Source: Halopiger aswanensis | GTDB lineage: Archaea; Halobacteriota; Halobacteria; Halobacteriales; Natrialbaceae | Assembly: GCF_003610195.1 (NCBI RefSeq) | Contig: NZ_RAPO01000004.1 | Location: forward strand, 517,760-581,759 | Length of the DNA stretch: 64,000 nucleotides | Direction: 5' to 3' | Part shown: positions 52,867 to 62,985 of the stretch, piece by piece | How the letters are laid out: each line of letters starts with the position of its first letter | Position numbering within the stretch: the stretch's first letter is position 1 | Program-made: the position numbers and the translations under genes | The notes under the pieces: model-generated | What the model was told of the DNA's origin: nothing | What the model saw: the letters and a program-made list of their open reading frames with translations, nothing else | Database searches by the model: none

Positions 52867-54495
52867 TCAATACCCCTGCGCGTTGCCGTCCTTTCGCGGT
52901 TCGGTTGCACCGGAAAGGATCCCGCCATTGTTGCGAGCGATCTGTGCACCGCCGAACATACCGGCGTTTAACGTGCGCACCTTGTGTCCCTTCCGTACGA
53001 GTTTCGCGGCCACGTCGTCATCGAAGTGTGGTTCAAGGGCAAGATGGCCATCTTCTCGGTAGCGCCATCGTGGCTCATCGAGTGCGCGTTGGAGCGGCAT
53101 GTCGTAATCGACGAGGTTACTGATCAGTTGTACGTGTCCCTGTGGTTGCATATAGCCGCCCATTACACCGAATGCCCCCCAATCGTCCTCGTCGAAGCGA
53201 ACAATTCCCGGAATCAATGTGTGGAAGGGACGCTTACCGGGTTCAAGGCTGTTTGGGTGGTCTGAGTCAAGCGAGAACGAGCAGCCTCGATTCTGGAGGG
53301 CAATTCCGGTGTCTCCGGCGACGATACCGGAGCCAAAACCAGCGAACCGAGAATTAATGTAGGACACAATATTACCGTCACGGTCGGCAACGGTGAGGAG
53401 GACGGTGTCTGCGTCCTCGGCGTTCGCTTCGGGGACGCCGAAGCTAACGTCGTGATTTGCCTCCGATCCAACCTCGGCTGCACGCTCTCTCGCCCACGAT
53501 TTCGAACCAATCGGTGGATGATCCTCGAACGACGGATCCGTGATGTACTGATGACCGTCGTGGAAAGCCAGCTTCGTAGCCTCGGCGAAGTAGTGGACGC
53601 GCTCGGCGGAGTCATACTCGTACCCGCCGGCATCAATTTCTTCGGCGATATTTAGCGCCTCGAGGGCAATGAGTCCCTGATTGTTCGGAGGCAGTTCGTA
53701 CACTGTCGCACCGTTGTACGTCGTTGAGACGGGATCGGGCCATTCAACCTCGAAGGAGGCAAGGTCCTCGACAGTCATAACTCCCCCTTCGGCTTGTACC
53801 GCGTTGGCAATCTTTTCAGCGATTTCGCCTTCGTAGACGACGTCGGCACCTGCCTCGGCGATACGTTGCAGCGTCGCCCCAAGCTCTGGAAGTTTGATAT
53901 ACTGGCCCGTATCCGGGGCCTCACCGTCGAATAGGTACGCCTCGCGGGCGTGTTCGGACTTAAACAGCTCCTCTCCGTGTACCCACTGGCTTGAGACTAC
54001 TTCTGAGACCGGATAACCGTTGATCGCGTAGCGAATGGCAGGCGCCAACAGTGTCGACAAGTCCAACGTCCCGAGGCGTTTCACGGTGGCCTCCCACCCG
54101 CGTGCAGTTCCAGGAACGGTGACCGTATGAGGACCAGTTTTGGGCATCGTCGCGTCCTTACCGCCACCGACCGCCTCACGGACAGTTTCGATGGTCGCGT
54201 CTGACGGTGCGCCACCGCACGCTCGCATCGCGCCGATCTCGTCTTCGGCCGTCCGGTAAAGGGCGAACACGTCGCCGCCGAGACCCGTCGATGTCGGTTC
54301 GACAACGTTGAGCGTGGCCGCAGTCGCTACTGCCGCGTCAAAGGCATTCCCGCCGTCGCGAAGGATCTCAATGCCCACCGAGGCGGCAAGCGGTTGACTC
54401 GTTGAAACGATTCCCTGCTGTCCATAGACGGTCGAACGACGGGAATTGAAGCGGTCCAAATCGGGTTCCATGTTCAATATTGTGACGTGATTCAT
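52867..54495 (-). CDS. ggt: Gamma-glutamyltransferase family protein
   Basis: A 542-residue Ntn-hydrolase of the GGT family. The large-subunit part starts with GIVSTSQPLAASVGIEILRD. The autocleavage Thr is in AEDADTVLLTVADRDGNIV near residue 360. The small subunit follows with SINSRFAGFGSG-type turns, SLEPGKRPFHTLIPGIV and GVMGGYMQPQGHVQL. GGTs hydrolyse or transfer gamma-glutamyl groups, and some relatives act on oxamate or other amides. No signal peptide is evident, so it may be cytoplasmic. An internal ATG at 54471 is an equally good start. Confidence 0.87.
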   Translation of the reverse strand: MNHVTILNMEPDLDRFNSRRSTVYGQQGIVSTSQPLAASVGIEILRDGGNAFDAAVATAATLNVVEPTSTGLGGDVFALYRTAEDEIGAMRACGGAPSDATIETVREAVGGGKDATMPKTGPHTVTVPGTARGWEATVKRLGTLDLSTLLAPAIRYAINGYPVSEVVSSQWVHGEELFKSEHAREAYLFDGEAPDTGQYIKLPELGATLQRIAEAGADVVYEGEIAEKIANAVQAEGGVMTVEDLASFEVEWPDPVSTTYNGATVYELPPNNQGLIALEALNIAEEIDAGGYEYDSAERVHYFAEATKLAFHDGHQYITDPSFEDHPPIGSKSWARERAAEVGSEANHDVSFGVPEANAEDADTVLLTVADRDGNIVSYINSRFAGFGSGIVAGDTGIALQNRGCSFSLDSDHPNSLEPGKRPFHTLIPGIVRFDEDDWGAFGVMGGYMQPQGHVQLISNLVDYDMPLQRALDEPRWRYREDGHLALEPHFDDDVAAKLVRKGHKVRTLNAGMFGGAQIARNNGGILSGATEPRKDGNAQGY

Positions 54496-54823
54496 TTACC
54501 AATATGTTTCGGATGTTCATAATATTGGTACCCGGGCATGATTGACACAACAGGCAGTTACATAAAATAATTTATGTTATGGACATGAATCGTGGGCGGT
54601 ACGAAACTGCAGGTCTTAGGAGTACCCCATTTGAAACAGAAGTTGCCATTGGGCCAATAGAAACAGCTGAATTAATTTCGAATGTCTTCAGGGAAAGCCA
54701 GAAGTCTGAAAACGCAGGTAGAACTGATCCATACAGAAGATATCGGCGTTTATTACCGCATATTTGAGGTCGCCGCTGAATCAAAAGGGATGTTTTTACC
54801 CAACGAAAGCATCAATCAGCGCT
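54496..54823. other. AT-rich divergent promoter region
   Basis: A 328-bp AT-rich spacer between the GGT gene (minus) and the MFS gene (plus). Short frames in it are not protein-like. It must contain both promoters. No operator palindrome was identified. Confidence 0.45.
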
Positions 54824-56113
54824 ATGGACAGGAACGATCGATCTATCATCAGCTTTGCGATGGTTTCCCATGCAATGGTCCATACGTATGAACTATCGAT
54901 CCCGATACTCATGCTACTGTGGGCAAGCGAGTTCTCAATCTCGATCGGGCTCCTCGCTGTCGTCGTTTCCACCGGTTACGCGATGTTCGGGTTAGGAGCC
55001 CTTCCGACGGGCGTCCTTGCCGATATTTACGGTTCGCGACTGCTTATCGTCTGCTGTCTCGTCGGTATGGGCATCTCGTTTCTCGTCTTGAGTATCGCAC
55101 CTACGCTCCCGGTCCTCGTCTTTGGATTGGTCTGCTGGGGAATCGCAGCGAGCATCTATCACCCAGCCGGCCTCTCGCTGATTAGCACGGGCGTCGTTGA
55201 TCGTGGGACGGCGTTCGCATATCACGGGATGGCAGGCAACGCTGGAATCGCACTCGGACCGTTGGCGACCGCGCTACTCTTGCTCGTTGTCGACTGGCGG
55301 CTTGTCGCTGCGCTGCTCTCGATCCCCGCCCTGCTTGCTGCACTTTACGCGTTGCAGGTACAATTCGACGAAACTGCAGGAACGAAAGACCGACAGGGCG
55401 AGTCCGACTCAAGTGACGCGACGGCTGCGTCTTCATTATCAGAACTGTGGACCGAATCGAAAGCGCTGTTTGCCACCGGTTTTAGCATCGTCTTCATTAT
55501 CGTAATTTTCAACGGTCTGTTTTACCGCGGTACACTGACGCTGCTGCCTGAAATACTGACCACGATGCTTGAGCCCGTTGTTGGTGATTTACAGCTTTTC
55601 GAACCGGATTCACCAATGGCTGAGGAGTTTCAACCCTCTCGATTTTTCTACACGGGACTTTTGATGGTCGGCATCGGCGGCCAGTACGCTGGCGGAAAAC
55701 TAACTGAGCGAGTGGCGACGGAGCGGGCACTAATGATTGTTTTCGCATCATTGGCGGTTACTGCTCTCGTTTTCATCCCCGCAGCACGGGGTAGTCTCGT
55801 TACGCTTGCGCTAGTCGGTACAGTACTCGGATTCCTCTTGTTTATGATCCAGCCGCTCTACCAGGCGACGATCGCGCAGTATTCCCCCGCGAACGCCCGC
55901 GGTCTCTCATACGGATTCACATACGTCGGTTCCTTTGGAGTCGGCGCGCTCGGAGCAACCATCACCGGCATCGTCTACGAAGGGTTCGGTGAACTAGCGA
56001 TGTTCGTGACGCTTGCCGGGTTCGCGCTCCTTGCGTCCCTCCTCAGCTATTCGCTACTCACCGGGAGCTATGCTGAGGCAAACTCGACGGCAGTGGAATC
56101 AACTGACGATTAG
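54824..56113 (+). CDS. MFS transporter
   Basis: A 429-residue major facilitator with about 12 helices. The first helix begins at SFAMVSHAMVHTYELSIPI. GVLADIYGSRLLI is the helix 2-3 loop. SIYHPAGLSLISTGV and FAYHGMAGNAGIALGPLA are conserved helix 4-5 segments of the fosmidomycin-resistance/Fsr-like branch. A charged central loop (FDETAGTKDRQGESDSS) divides the halves. The ATG at 54824 (MDRNDRSIISFAM) is chosen because the 20 residues before it do not resemble the protein. The substrate is unknown. It may be linked to the divergent GGT gene. Confidence 0.82.
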   Translation: MDRNDRSIISFAMVSHAMVHTYELSIPILMLLWASEFSISIGLLAVVVSTGYAMFGLGALPTGVLADIYGSRLLIVCCLVGMGISFLVLSIAPTLPVLVFGLVCWGIAASIYHPAGLSLISTGVVDRGTAFAYHGMAGNAGIALGPLATALLLLVVDWRLVAALLSIPALLAALYALQVQFDETAGTKDRQGESDSSDATAASSLSELWTESKALFATGFSIVFIIVIFNGLFYRGTLTLLPEILTTMLEPVVGDLQLFEPDSPMAEEFQPSRFFYTGLLMVGIGGQYAGGKLTERVATERALMIVFASLAVTALVFIPAARGSLVTLALVGTVLGFLLFMIQPLYQATIAQYSPANARGLSYGFTYVGSFGVGALGATITGIVYEGFGELAMFVTLAGFALLASLLSYSLLTGSYAEANSTAVESTDD

Positions 56114-57048
56114 CCAGTGTCGGAACGTCTCAGGAGAATACGGGTGAGCGGTCCTGTCACCACTCCGGAGTACGACTCGTTAGCTGCACCGAAATCCGTA
56201 TCTAATGCCGTTGAAAACAGCGGCATTTTCTGGGTGAAGCCCTCGAGAGGACACAACGGAACGTGATCTTGAGACGTTATTATCTGTCTAACACTTCTAA
56301 ATTCGAACTGGTAGATCTAGATCTCTTAATCGATAGTCTTCAGTAATTTGGCTCGCGAGAATCGGGACTCTCGACGGTCCAGTCACTGAGCGGTACGAAG
56401 ACGATGTTGCCCACGCTGGGACCAACAGCGACGGCGATCTCAAGGTAACGATGATCGCTGAGGAAACGGAGAACACCCTAACTGGCGTCGCCATTGCTCG
56501 TTCTCTCAAGATGTCGCTGAACTGCCTGCTCGTTCTCAAACCGACTCAAGTAGACAGTGCCCTGTATGAGATCGTCTCAGGTGTTGCTTTTAGTGGAGTT
56601 CTTTCTATCGGTAATTGGATGAGAAGTTCAGTAGGGACGTTGAGACTACACCGGCCCCATCGGGTCTGTAATGTGCGTTTTCAGCAGCATCAGTGCACAG
56701 AAACTGCATCAGACCGAGGCTCCAACCGCCGTTTTTGTATCACTACCAACAATTTCGAGAGATTTCCGAGACTGCTACCAGTGTTGCGACTCAGAACTTC
56801 GGGGCTTCCTCGGACGGAGTAGCCTTTCGCCGATACCTGTCTCCTTCTTTAACATCGTAAGCGTGTTATCCGCGATCACAACGGTGCGTGCTCGTACTTA
56901 CCGGTCAACTTGACTTGGACGAGCAGATCAGCGAATCGGTCGCTTCCGTAATCATGGGGGACAGCCAGGCGAGCGTCTGAGAGGCATTGAATGGTTCGTG
57001 CATTACTATAAAGTGTTCAATTGTAAACTGCGGTTCGAACAAATATCG
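56114..57048. other. Long region with only a possible coding remnant
   Basis: This 935-bp stretch lies between the MFS gene and the broken NmrA-like gene. On the plus strand, 56350-56620 reads LARIGTLDGPVTERYEDDV, then HAGTNSDGDLKVTMIAEET and GVAIARSLKMSLNCLLVL without a stop. It has the acidic character of a real protein but no visible start and a ragged end. The rest carries no gene, RNA or repeat that I can support. Confidence 0.35.
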
Positions 57049-57675
57049 TCAGTAGGCAGTGCCGAGGTAGGTGTGGACCGCGTTCGCCTCTTCGAGTTCA
57101 TCGGCGAAGGCGATCGCGAAGTCTTCCATGCTGATGTAGCTGTCTTCCTCGTCGTCAGCGGCGAGTTCGCCCTCGGCGGTGCGGTACTCGCCGGATTCGA
57201 TCAGCGCCGCGGGCGCAACGTACGTCTACTCGAGGTCGTCGGCCTCGCTGAGAATCTCGTAGGCGTCGATCGCCGCGCTGGCGACGGGTTTCCACTCCTC
57301 CGGGAAGCCCTCGGTCTCGATGAGTCGCGTGTCGGAGCCGACTGTGAGCCCGCCCGCGCCGCCGGTCCAGACGAGGAGGTCGACCGATGCGCGACGCAGC
57401 CCCTCGATCGTCGCCTCCATCATTGTTGTAAGGATCTCGGGGGATGCGTCATCGGACGGCCCGAGCGCAGACACGACCGCGTCGTGGCCGGTCACGAGTT
57501 TCGGGATATCGTCGGCATCGGTCGCGTCGCCCGAGACAGCGACGAAATCTGGACCGTCGACATCCTCGACGGTGCCGCTTCGAGAGACGCCGGTGACGGC
57601 GTGGTCTCGGTCGAGCAGTTCGTTCGCGACTCGAGTCCCGATTCGGCCGCTCGCACCGAGCAGTAAGACGTCCAT
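57049..57675 (-). pseudogene. NmrA/SDR-like NAD(P)-binding protein with one in-frame TAG
   Basis: The protein starts MDVLLLGASGRIGTRVANEL (GxxGxxG cofactor loop), followed by VTGVSRSGTVEDV, VSALGPSDDASPE and VWTGGAGGLTVG. It reads normally to ILSEADDLE and then meets TAG at 57226-57228. The same frame continues TYVAPAALIESGEYRTAEG to the natural end HTYLGTAY at 57051. The family expects Trp there (EWTYVAPA), so a single TGG-to-TAG change explains it. It would otherwise be a 208-residue NAD(P)H-binding oxidoreductase or sensor. Confidence 0.82.
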
Positions 57676-57726
57676 GGCTGGCTGGTTTTGCGGTTGGGTC
57701 GCACGATGAAGGCTAAATACGGCCCG

Positions 57727-58485
57727 TTAGCTCATAAATAGTCGCCGTCCCGCTCGTTCGTGTCGCATCCCCATTATTTCGGCGAACGGAGCAAACGATG
57801 CCATCGACTCGACGGGGTCATCAACATGGCGTCGGCAGATCCGAGCGACCAGCGGTCGCAGTGTCTCGAGGACGGACTGAATCTCCGTGTGACCGAACCG
57901 GCCGAGTCGTTGTGCAGCGCCCAACAGTCCGGTGACGAAAGAGTGAGCGTGCGCCAGACAAGCCTCGAGTTGCGAGAGCCCGCGCGAATGGGCGACGACG
58001 CCGAAGACGACCGGGTAGTGGCCGGGTATCTCATCGGCAGCGACCGCTGCAGCCGTCGCTGCCTCGAGGCCCGCAGATTCCTCGGCTGTGCTCGATTCGG
58101 ACGCCGGATCGACGTCAGCTCTGCTGGACGATGCATCCGTTTCGACGAGTAGTTCGCACAGTTTCGCGCCCGCTTTGGTCGAGCTCTCGCGAAACTCGTG
58201 GGGCATCGTGACGGCGTGGAGACGTCGATCGACCCGCCGGAGTGCTTCGAGATCCCCGTCGGCGCTCGCCGCGTGTGCGTTCGCTAGCGCAACGGTTTCG
58301 CAGGGACCGACCACGCGTCGGAGGTACGCGGCGATCAGTTCGCGGAGGCCGTCACCGTCATCGATGTATCCTTCGTTGACGTACTGCTCGAGACCGTAGG
58401 ACGCCGTGTAGCCGCCGACCGGGAGGAACGAGTCGGCAAGTCGCAGCGCCGTCAGGAACGACTCGGGAGCCTCATTAGTGGTCAT
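57727..58485 (-). CDS. ureF: Urease accessory protein UreF
   Basis: A 252-residue all-helical UreF. ALRLADSFLPVGGYTASYGLE is the conserved N-terminal block with the Gly-rich turn. ELIAAYLRRVVGPCETVAL and the C-terminal HTEIQSVLETLRPLVARIC match the family. It bridges UreD and UreG in the nickel-insertion complex that activates urease. It is the last gene of the operon. Its ATG lies inside the end of ureE (11-bp overlap), so it is translationally coupled. An acidic Ala/Ser/Asp insertion in the middle is a halophilic feature. Confidence 0.9.
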   Translation of the reverse strand: MTTNEAPESFLTALRLADSFLPVGGYTASYGLEQYVNEGYIDDGDGLRELIAAYLRRVVGPCETVALANAHAASADGDLEALRRVDRRLHAVTMPHEFRESSTKAGAKLCELLVETDASSSRADVDPASESSTAEESAGLEAATAAAVAADEIPGHYPVVFGVVAHSRGLSQLEACLAHAHSFVTGLLGAAQRLGRFGHTEIQSVLETLRPLVARICRRHVDDPVESMASFAPFAEIMGMRHERAGRRLFMS

Positions 58486-59146
58486 GGCTGTGGTCGGGTT
58501 CGTGCTCGCCGTGAGTGTGGTCGTGCTCGTGTGTCGTGCCGTCTCGAGTGTGTCTGTGATTGTGTCCGCGATCGGGGTCTTCTGGGCCGTGCGAGTGTTC
58601 GCCGTGGTCGTGCTCGTGTCCGTTCGTCGAATGATCGTGCTCGTGATCCGGCATCCCCCCGAGATCCGTCACGAACAGATCCGCTTCCACCGTCGTCTTG
58701 CGAACGGCAGCACCCGGAACGACGTCGGCGATCACTCGCTCGACGATATGCTGGTCAGCTTCGAGCGGTACGTAGACGACGCCGTCCTCGACGGCCAGAT
58801 CCCAGTGTTGGTTGCCGATCCGGTGGCCGAGTTCGACTGCCGCATCACGCGTCGTCGCCGTCGCCTCCGGCAGTTCGACGGCGAGCGCGTCCCGCGGTTC
58901 GAACGCGACGATGATCATTCGGTCGTCCTCGAGGAGCAAGACGTCGCCCGCCGAGACGGCGGGTTTGTCGACGACGACGCCAACGTCGGTACCGGCATCG
59001 GTCACCGCCCGAAACCGCGACCGTCGACGGTTGTCGGCGTCGATGACCACGCGTTCGAGGGTGCCGTTCGCCGCGTGCTCGTCCCGCAGCGTCGCGAGGT
59101 CGGTGTCGGCGTGGACATTGCCGACGATGCCATCACTGTGCTCCAT
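58475..59146 (-). CDS. ureE: Urease nickel metallochaperone UreE with histidine-rich tail
   Basis: A 223-residue UreE. The N-terminal peptide-binding domain (residues 1-75) is followed by the Ni-binding domain with ELGHRIGNQHWDLAVEDG, VYVPLEADQHIV and the C-terminal strand. From about residue 165 the protein becomes a 55-residue tail of repeated His-Glu/Asp-His units with about 19 histidines. This is longer than in many UreE proteins and well suited to store or buffer Ni2+. It overlaps ureD by the TGATG arrangement and ureF by 11 bp. It delivers Ni to UreG. Confidence 0.93.
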   Translation of the reverse strand: MEHSDGIVGNVHADTDLATLRDEHAANGTLERVVIDADNRRRSRFRAVTDAGTDVGVVVDKPAVSAGDVLLLEDDRMIIVAFEPRDALAVELPEATATTRDAAVELGHRIGNQHWDLAVEDGVVYVPLEADQHIVERVIADVVPGAAVRKTTVEADLFVTDLGGMPDHEHDHSTNGHEHDHGEHSHGPEDPDRGHNHRHTRDGTTHEHDHTHGEHEPDHSHDH

Positions 59147-60162
59147 CAGTATCGTCGGTCGGTCGGTGCGCCGACCCCGAGCGTGCGTTGTCTCGTTTCG
59201 TCCCAGGCTGCCCGTAGCGCTGCCGTGACATCGGCCTCGCGGTATCCGAGGAGTCGCACGATGGCGCCGGCTTCGTACGGTAACGTCGAGACGCCTGCGT
59301 GGACGGCGGTCCCGGATTCGGATTCGGATTCAGTCTCGAGTCCGTCGGCGTCGATGTCCTCGAGTCGATCGCGGATCGCGTCGAGCAACGCCTCGAGCTC
59401 GATATCGGCGACGCCACTCCCGCTGTCAATCCCGTCACTCGCAGCAGGTGCGAAGACGTACAGCGAGCCGACGACGCCGTAGTCGCCGACGCTTGCCGGA
59501 TCTCGAGGGTTGCGCTCGTCCGGCCGGAGATCGACGGCGTCGGCACAGACGAGGCGATCGTCGTGTGTGGCCTCGACACGGGCGTGATAGTGGTCGAAGC
59601 TAAAGGGCTCGTGGTCGGACAGCCCGTCGGGGACGAGCACGTCCGCGACAACGACGACCGCATCGTCGGCGAGATCGACCGACACCGTCTGCAGACAGCG
59701 CGCGTCCTCGTTGACGATCGTCGGTCCTGGGACGTACTCGAGGTAGCTTCCCGACGCGCCCTCGAGCGTGGCGTCGAGGTGGGCGTAGTTCGCGTCCATG
59801 CTATGGACCTTGGTCGCACTCTGGGTCGTGACGCGCGCGCGAGCCCCGGAGCGAGCATCGATCCGCATTCGGTGGCGGTCGCCCTGTGCGACGCCGCCGG
59901 TCGGCTCTTGGGCGACCAGCGTCGCAAGTCCCGGCGCGGGATCCGTATCGAGTGCCCCAGTCAGGTGGTAGGGAACCTCCACGCGATCCCGAACCAGCCG
60001 GGTCGGCCCGCTTCCGGAACGGGCGAACGTCGCCTCGAGCAGGCCGTTCTTACCAGGTCCGCCGGCGGGGGCCTGCGCGAGCGATTCGTCGGCGTACCGC
60101 TCGAAGGCGGGCGGAATCGCCGCCTGCGCTACTGCGCTTGTGTCGGACTGCCTTGTGCTCAC
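59146..60162 (-). CDS. ureD: Urease accessory protein UreD
   Basis: A 338-residue UreD/Ure[24 protein letters not shown] N-terminal strands are followed by the family block [19 protein letters not shown] and [35 protein letters not shown] is the conserved central region. It forms the scaffold through which Ni passes from UreG/UreF to the urease apoenzyme. It overlaps ureG by 4 bp (ATGA) and ureE by one base. The long acidic segment with Glu/Ser repeats near residue 275 is an insertion typical of halophiles. Confidence 0.9.
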   Translation of the reverse strand: MSTRQSDTSAVAQAAIPPAFERYADESLAQAPAGGPGKNGLLEATFARSGSGPTRLVRDRVEVPYHLTGALDTDPAPGLATLVAQEPTGGVAQGDRHRMRIDARSGARARVTTQSATKVHSMDANYAHLDATLEGASGSYLEYVPGPTIVNEDARCLQTVSVDLADDAVVVVADVLVPDGLSDHEPFSFDHYHARVEATHDDRLVCADAVDLRPDERNPRDPASVGDYGVVGSLYVFAPAASDGIDSGSGVADIELEALLDAIRDRLEDIDADGLETESESESGTAVHAGVSTLPYEAGAIVRLLGYREADVTAALRAAWDETRQRTLGVGAPTDRRY

Positions 60163-60779
60163 GCGAACAGCACCTCCCGCTCGACGTGTTCGAGGACGGC
60201 GTCGATGCCCTCGCCGTCCTTGCAGTTGGTGAAGACGAACGGGTCGTCGCCCCGAACCGCGGCGGCGTCTTCCTCAATTACGTCGAGGTCGGCGTCGACG
60301 TGTGGTGCGAGGTCGGTCTTGTTGACGACCAGTAGGTCGGCCTGCGTGACGCCGGGGCCGCGCTTGCGCGGGATGTCTTCGCCTTCGGCGACCGAGATGA
60401 CGAACAGGAAGTAATCCGCGAGTTCCGGGTTGAACGTCGCTGCGAGGTTGTCGCCGCCGCTCTCGACGAGAACGACGTCGAGGTCGGGGTGGCGCTCGGT
60501 GAACTCGTCGATAGCCGCGAGATTCATCGAGGGATCCTCCCGGATTCCGGTGTGCGGACAGGCGCCAGTTTCGACGCCCTCGACGAGATCCTCGGGTAAC
60601 AGATCCGCAAAGGAATCTCGGAAAACGTCGGCGTCCTCCTGTGTCATGATGTCGTTGGCGATGACGCCAACCTCGTAGTCGCGTTCGACCAGCGCCGGCA
60701 CGAGTCGCTTGACCATTGCCGTCTTACCCGAGCCGACGGGGCCGCCGAGGCCGACTTTCGCGACGTCTCGGTACCCCAT
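60159..60779 (-). CDS. ureG: Urease accessory GTPase UreG
   Basis: A 206-residue SIMIBI-class GTPase. The P-loop [15 protein letters not shown] is near residue 9. [17 protein letters not shown] is switch I-like. The metal-binding Cys-Pro-His lies in [33 protein letters not shown] is the Walker B region and [11 protein letters not shown] the G4 motif. It hydrolyses GTP to drive Ni transfer to urease. It overlaps ureA by one base. No hypB-like His-rich N terminus is present; that function appears to be provided by UreE. Confidence 0.95.
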   Translation of the reverse strand: MGYRDVAKVGLGGPVGSGKTAMVKRLVPALVERDYEVGVIANDIMTQEDADVFRDSFADLLPEDLVEGVETGACPHTGIREDPSMNLAAIDEFTERHPDLDVVLVESGGDNLAATFNPELADYFLFVISVAEGEDIPRKRGPGVTQADLLVVNKTDLAPHVDADLDVIEEDAAAVRGDDPFVFTNCKDGEGIDAVLEHVEREVLFA

Positions 60780-61171
60780 CAGTGACCCCCCGTAACGTCA
60801 TCTGTCGTCTCGAGGTCTGCATCCGGATCCGGATCGACCACCTCGAGCTGGGCTGGACCGTCGGCCCGGATCGGGTCGTGAATCGTCACGAGTTTGGTGC
60901 CGTCGGGGAAGACGGGCTCGATCTGGATCATGTCGACCATCTCGGGGACGCCGTCCATGACGTCCTCGCGGGTGAGCAGTTGGGTCGCCTCGCTGCGGAT
61001 CTGCGAGACGGATTTGCCCTCGCGGGCAGCCTCACAGGCCCAGTCGGAGATGTACGCGACCGTCTCGGGGTGGTTGAGCTTTACGCCGCGATCCTTTCGT
61101 CGGCGAGCAAGTTCTGCGGCCATGAAGACCGTGAGTCGTTCCATCTCCTTCGGCGAGAGGTTCATTCCCAT
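60779..61171 (-). CDS. ureA: Urease gamma subunit
   Basis: A 130-residue gamma subunit. [20 protein letters not shown] and [19 protein letters not shown] are the conserved N-terminal helices. [22 protein letters not shown] residues and [15 protein letters not shown] complete the 100-residue core. The last 25 residues are an acidic extension ending in TGGH. The chosen start has GGTGAG just ahead and lies 107 bp behind the ureC stop. The same frame is open through that spacer without ATG or GTG. In bacteria the gamma gene usually comes first; here the order is B-C-A. Confidence 0.93.
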   Translation of the reverse strand: MGMNLSPKEMERLTVFMAAELARRRKDRGVKLNHPETVAYISDWACEAAREGKSVSQIRSEATQLLTREDVMDGVPEMVDMIQIEPVFPDGTKLVTIHDPIRADGPAQLEVVDPDPDADLETTDDVTGGH

Positions 61172-61278
61172 CGGCTCACCTCCGTTTGATGGCTCGGGGC
61201 CGGTTGCGTCAGTTGTCGTTGGGTCGATGCCGTCGGAATCGTCGTGGAAGTCGGGGCTGTGTGTTCGGAGTCCATAGT

Positions 61279-62985
61279 TCAGAGCAGGTACCGCTGTGCG
61301 AGCGGCACTTCGTCGGCCGGGTCGCAGGTGACGTGTTCGCCGTCCACTTCGACCTCGAATGTCTGGGCGTCGATCGAGATGTCGTCCGGACAGTGATCGT
61401 TGTGAACCATGTCGGATTTTCGGACCGACCGGGTTCCGCTGACCGGCCGGACGGGCGTCTTCAGATCGTAGGCCTCTCCGACCTCGTTCTCATAGGCGGC
61501 GTCGCTGACGAACGTGATCGACAGCCCCTGTTTCGCTCGACCCTGTGCCCCGGCGCGTTCGCGGCCGATCACCGGCTCACAGGTCATCAGCGAGCCGTTG
61601 GCCTCGCCCATCTGGGACCAGACCGGGAAGCCGCCCTTGATCACTGCCTGCGGCTTGACGCCGAAGAAGGCCGGATCCCACAGCGCGATGTCCGCCAGCT
61701 TGCCGGGCTCGAGCGAACCGACGTAGTCGTCGATCCCCGCCGTAATGGCGGGGTTGATCGTGTACTTGGCGACGTACCGCTTGATACGGGCGTTGTCGGC
61801 GCCAGTGCCTTCGTCAGCCGGGAGCGGGCCGCGCTGGACCTTCATCTTGTGGGCGGTCTGCCACGTCCGGGAGAGCAACTCGGCCATTCGACCCATCGCC
61901 TGGGAGTCCGTCGTCATCATGCTGATTGCGCCGGTGTCGTGGAGCACGTCCTCCGCGCCGATCGTCTCTGCGCGGATACGTGACTCAGCGAACGCGACGT
62001 CCTCGGGGACGTCAGGGTTGAGGTGGTGACAGACCATCACCATGTCGAGGTGCTCGTCGAACGTGTTCTCGGTGTAGGGCATCGAGGGGTTCGTCGACGA
62101 CGGCAGCATGTGCTCGTGGCCGATCAACTCGAGCACGTCCGGTGCGTGACCGCCGCCAGCGCCCTCGATATGGAAGGTGTGTATCGCGCGGCCGTCGATG
62201 GCATCAAACGTGTGTTCGACGAAACCCGACTCGTTCAGCGTGTCGGTGTGAATGCAGACCTGAATATCCTCCTCGTCGGCGACCTCGAGACAGGTGTCGA
62301 TCGCCGCCGGCGTCGAGCCCCAGTCCTCGTGGAGTTTGAGGCCGGCGACGCCAGCCTCGATCTGTTCGCGGAGCGCGTCGGGTTTACTACTGTTTCCCTT
62401 GCCGTAGAAGCCGACGTTGACGGGCCAGTCTTCGGCGGCCTGTAGGAATCGCTTGACGTTCTCCGGCCCGGGCGTACAGGTCGTCGCTCCGCCGCCGAAG
62501 CCGCCACCGAGCATGGTTGTCACACCGGAGCCGATGGCGTGCTCGACCAGTTGCGGGCTGTTGAAGTGAACGTGAATGTCGAGCGCGCCGGGCGTCGCGA
62601 TCAGGCCGTCGGCAGGGATCGTGTCCGTACTCGGCCCAATTACCATGTCGACGCCGTCCATCGTGTCTGGGTTGCCAGCCGTGCCAACGCCGACGATCTT
62701 GCCGTTGCGGACGCCGATGTCGCCCTTCCGGATGCCGAGTACGGGGTCGATAATGACGACATTCGTAAAGGCCCAGTCGAGTGCGCCTTCGGCCCGGGTC
62801 GTTCCCGACTGCATTCCCATACCGTCGCGCATCGTCTTCCCGCCGCCGAAGACTGCTTCCTCACCGGGGACCGCATGGTCCTGTTCGATCTTCGCCAGGA
62901 GATTCGTATCACCCAGTCGAATACAGTCACCGTCCGTCGGGCCGAATAGTTCGGTATACTCGTCGCGAGGGAGGTCGCGACTCAT
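61279..62985 (-). CDS. ureC: Urease alpha (catalytic) subunit
   Basis: A 568-residue catalytic subunit of standard length. The Ni ligands are visible: [12 protein letters not shown] (HxH), the carbamylated Lys in [42 protein letters not shown] and the terminal Asp in [11 protein letters not shown]. The flap motif [18 protein letters not shown] contains the catalytic His. It hydrolyses urea to ammonia and carbamate. Its start overlaps the end of ureB by one base. The 107-bp gap after it is the only real spacer inside the operon. Confidence 0.96.
   Translation of the reverse strand: MSRDLPRDEYTELFGPTDGDCIRLGDTNLLAKIEQDHAVPGEEAVFGGGKTMRDGMGMQSGTTRAEGALDWAFTNVVIIDPVLGIRKGDIGVRNGKIVGVGTAGNPDTMDGVDMVIGPSTDTIPADGLIATPGALDIHVHFNSPQLVEHAIGSGVTTMLGGGFGGGATTCTPGPENVKRFLQAAEDWPVNVGFYGKGNSSKPDALREQIEAGVAGLKLHEDWGSTPAAIDTCLEVADEEDIQVCIHTDTLNESGFVEHTFDAIDGRAIHTFHIEGAGGGHAPDVLELIGHEHMLPSSTNPSMPYTENTFDEHLDMVMVCHHLNPDVPEDVAFAESRIRAETIGAEDVLHDTGAISMMTTDSQAMGRMAELLSRTWQTAHKMKVQRGPLPADEGTGADNARIKRYVAKYTINPAITAGIDDYVGSLEPGKLADIALWDPAFFGVKPQAVIKGGFPVWSQMGEANGSLMTCEPVIGRERAGAQGRAKQGLSITFVSDAAYENEVGEAYDLKTPVRPVSGTRSVRKSDMVHNDHCPDDISIDAQTFEVEVDGEHVTCDPADEVPLAQRYLL

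Noticed and set aside
57226..57228. Amber codon read as pyrrolysine
   Set aside because: Trp fits the family at this position, a single TGG-to-TAG transition explains it, and nothing in the window suggests a pyrrolysine system.
59299..60414. A 371-codon plus-strand frame opposite ureD/ureG
   Set aside because: Lies opposite two well-supported urease accessory genes and has no recognisable domain.
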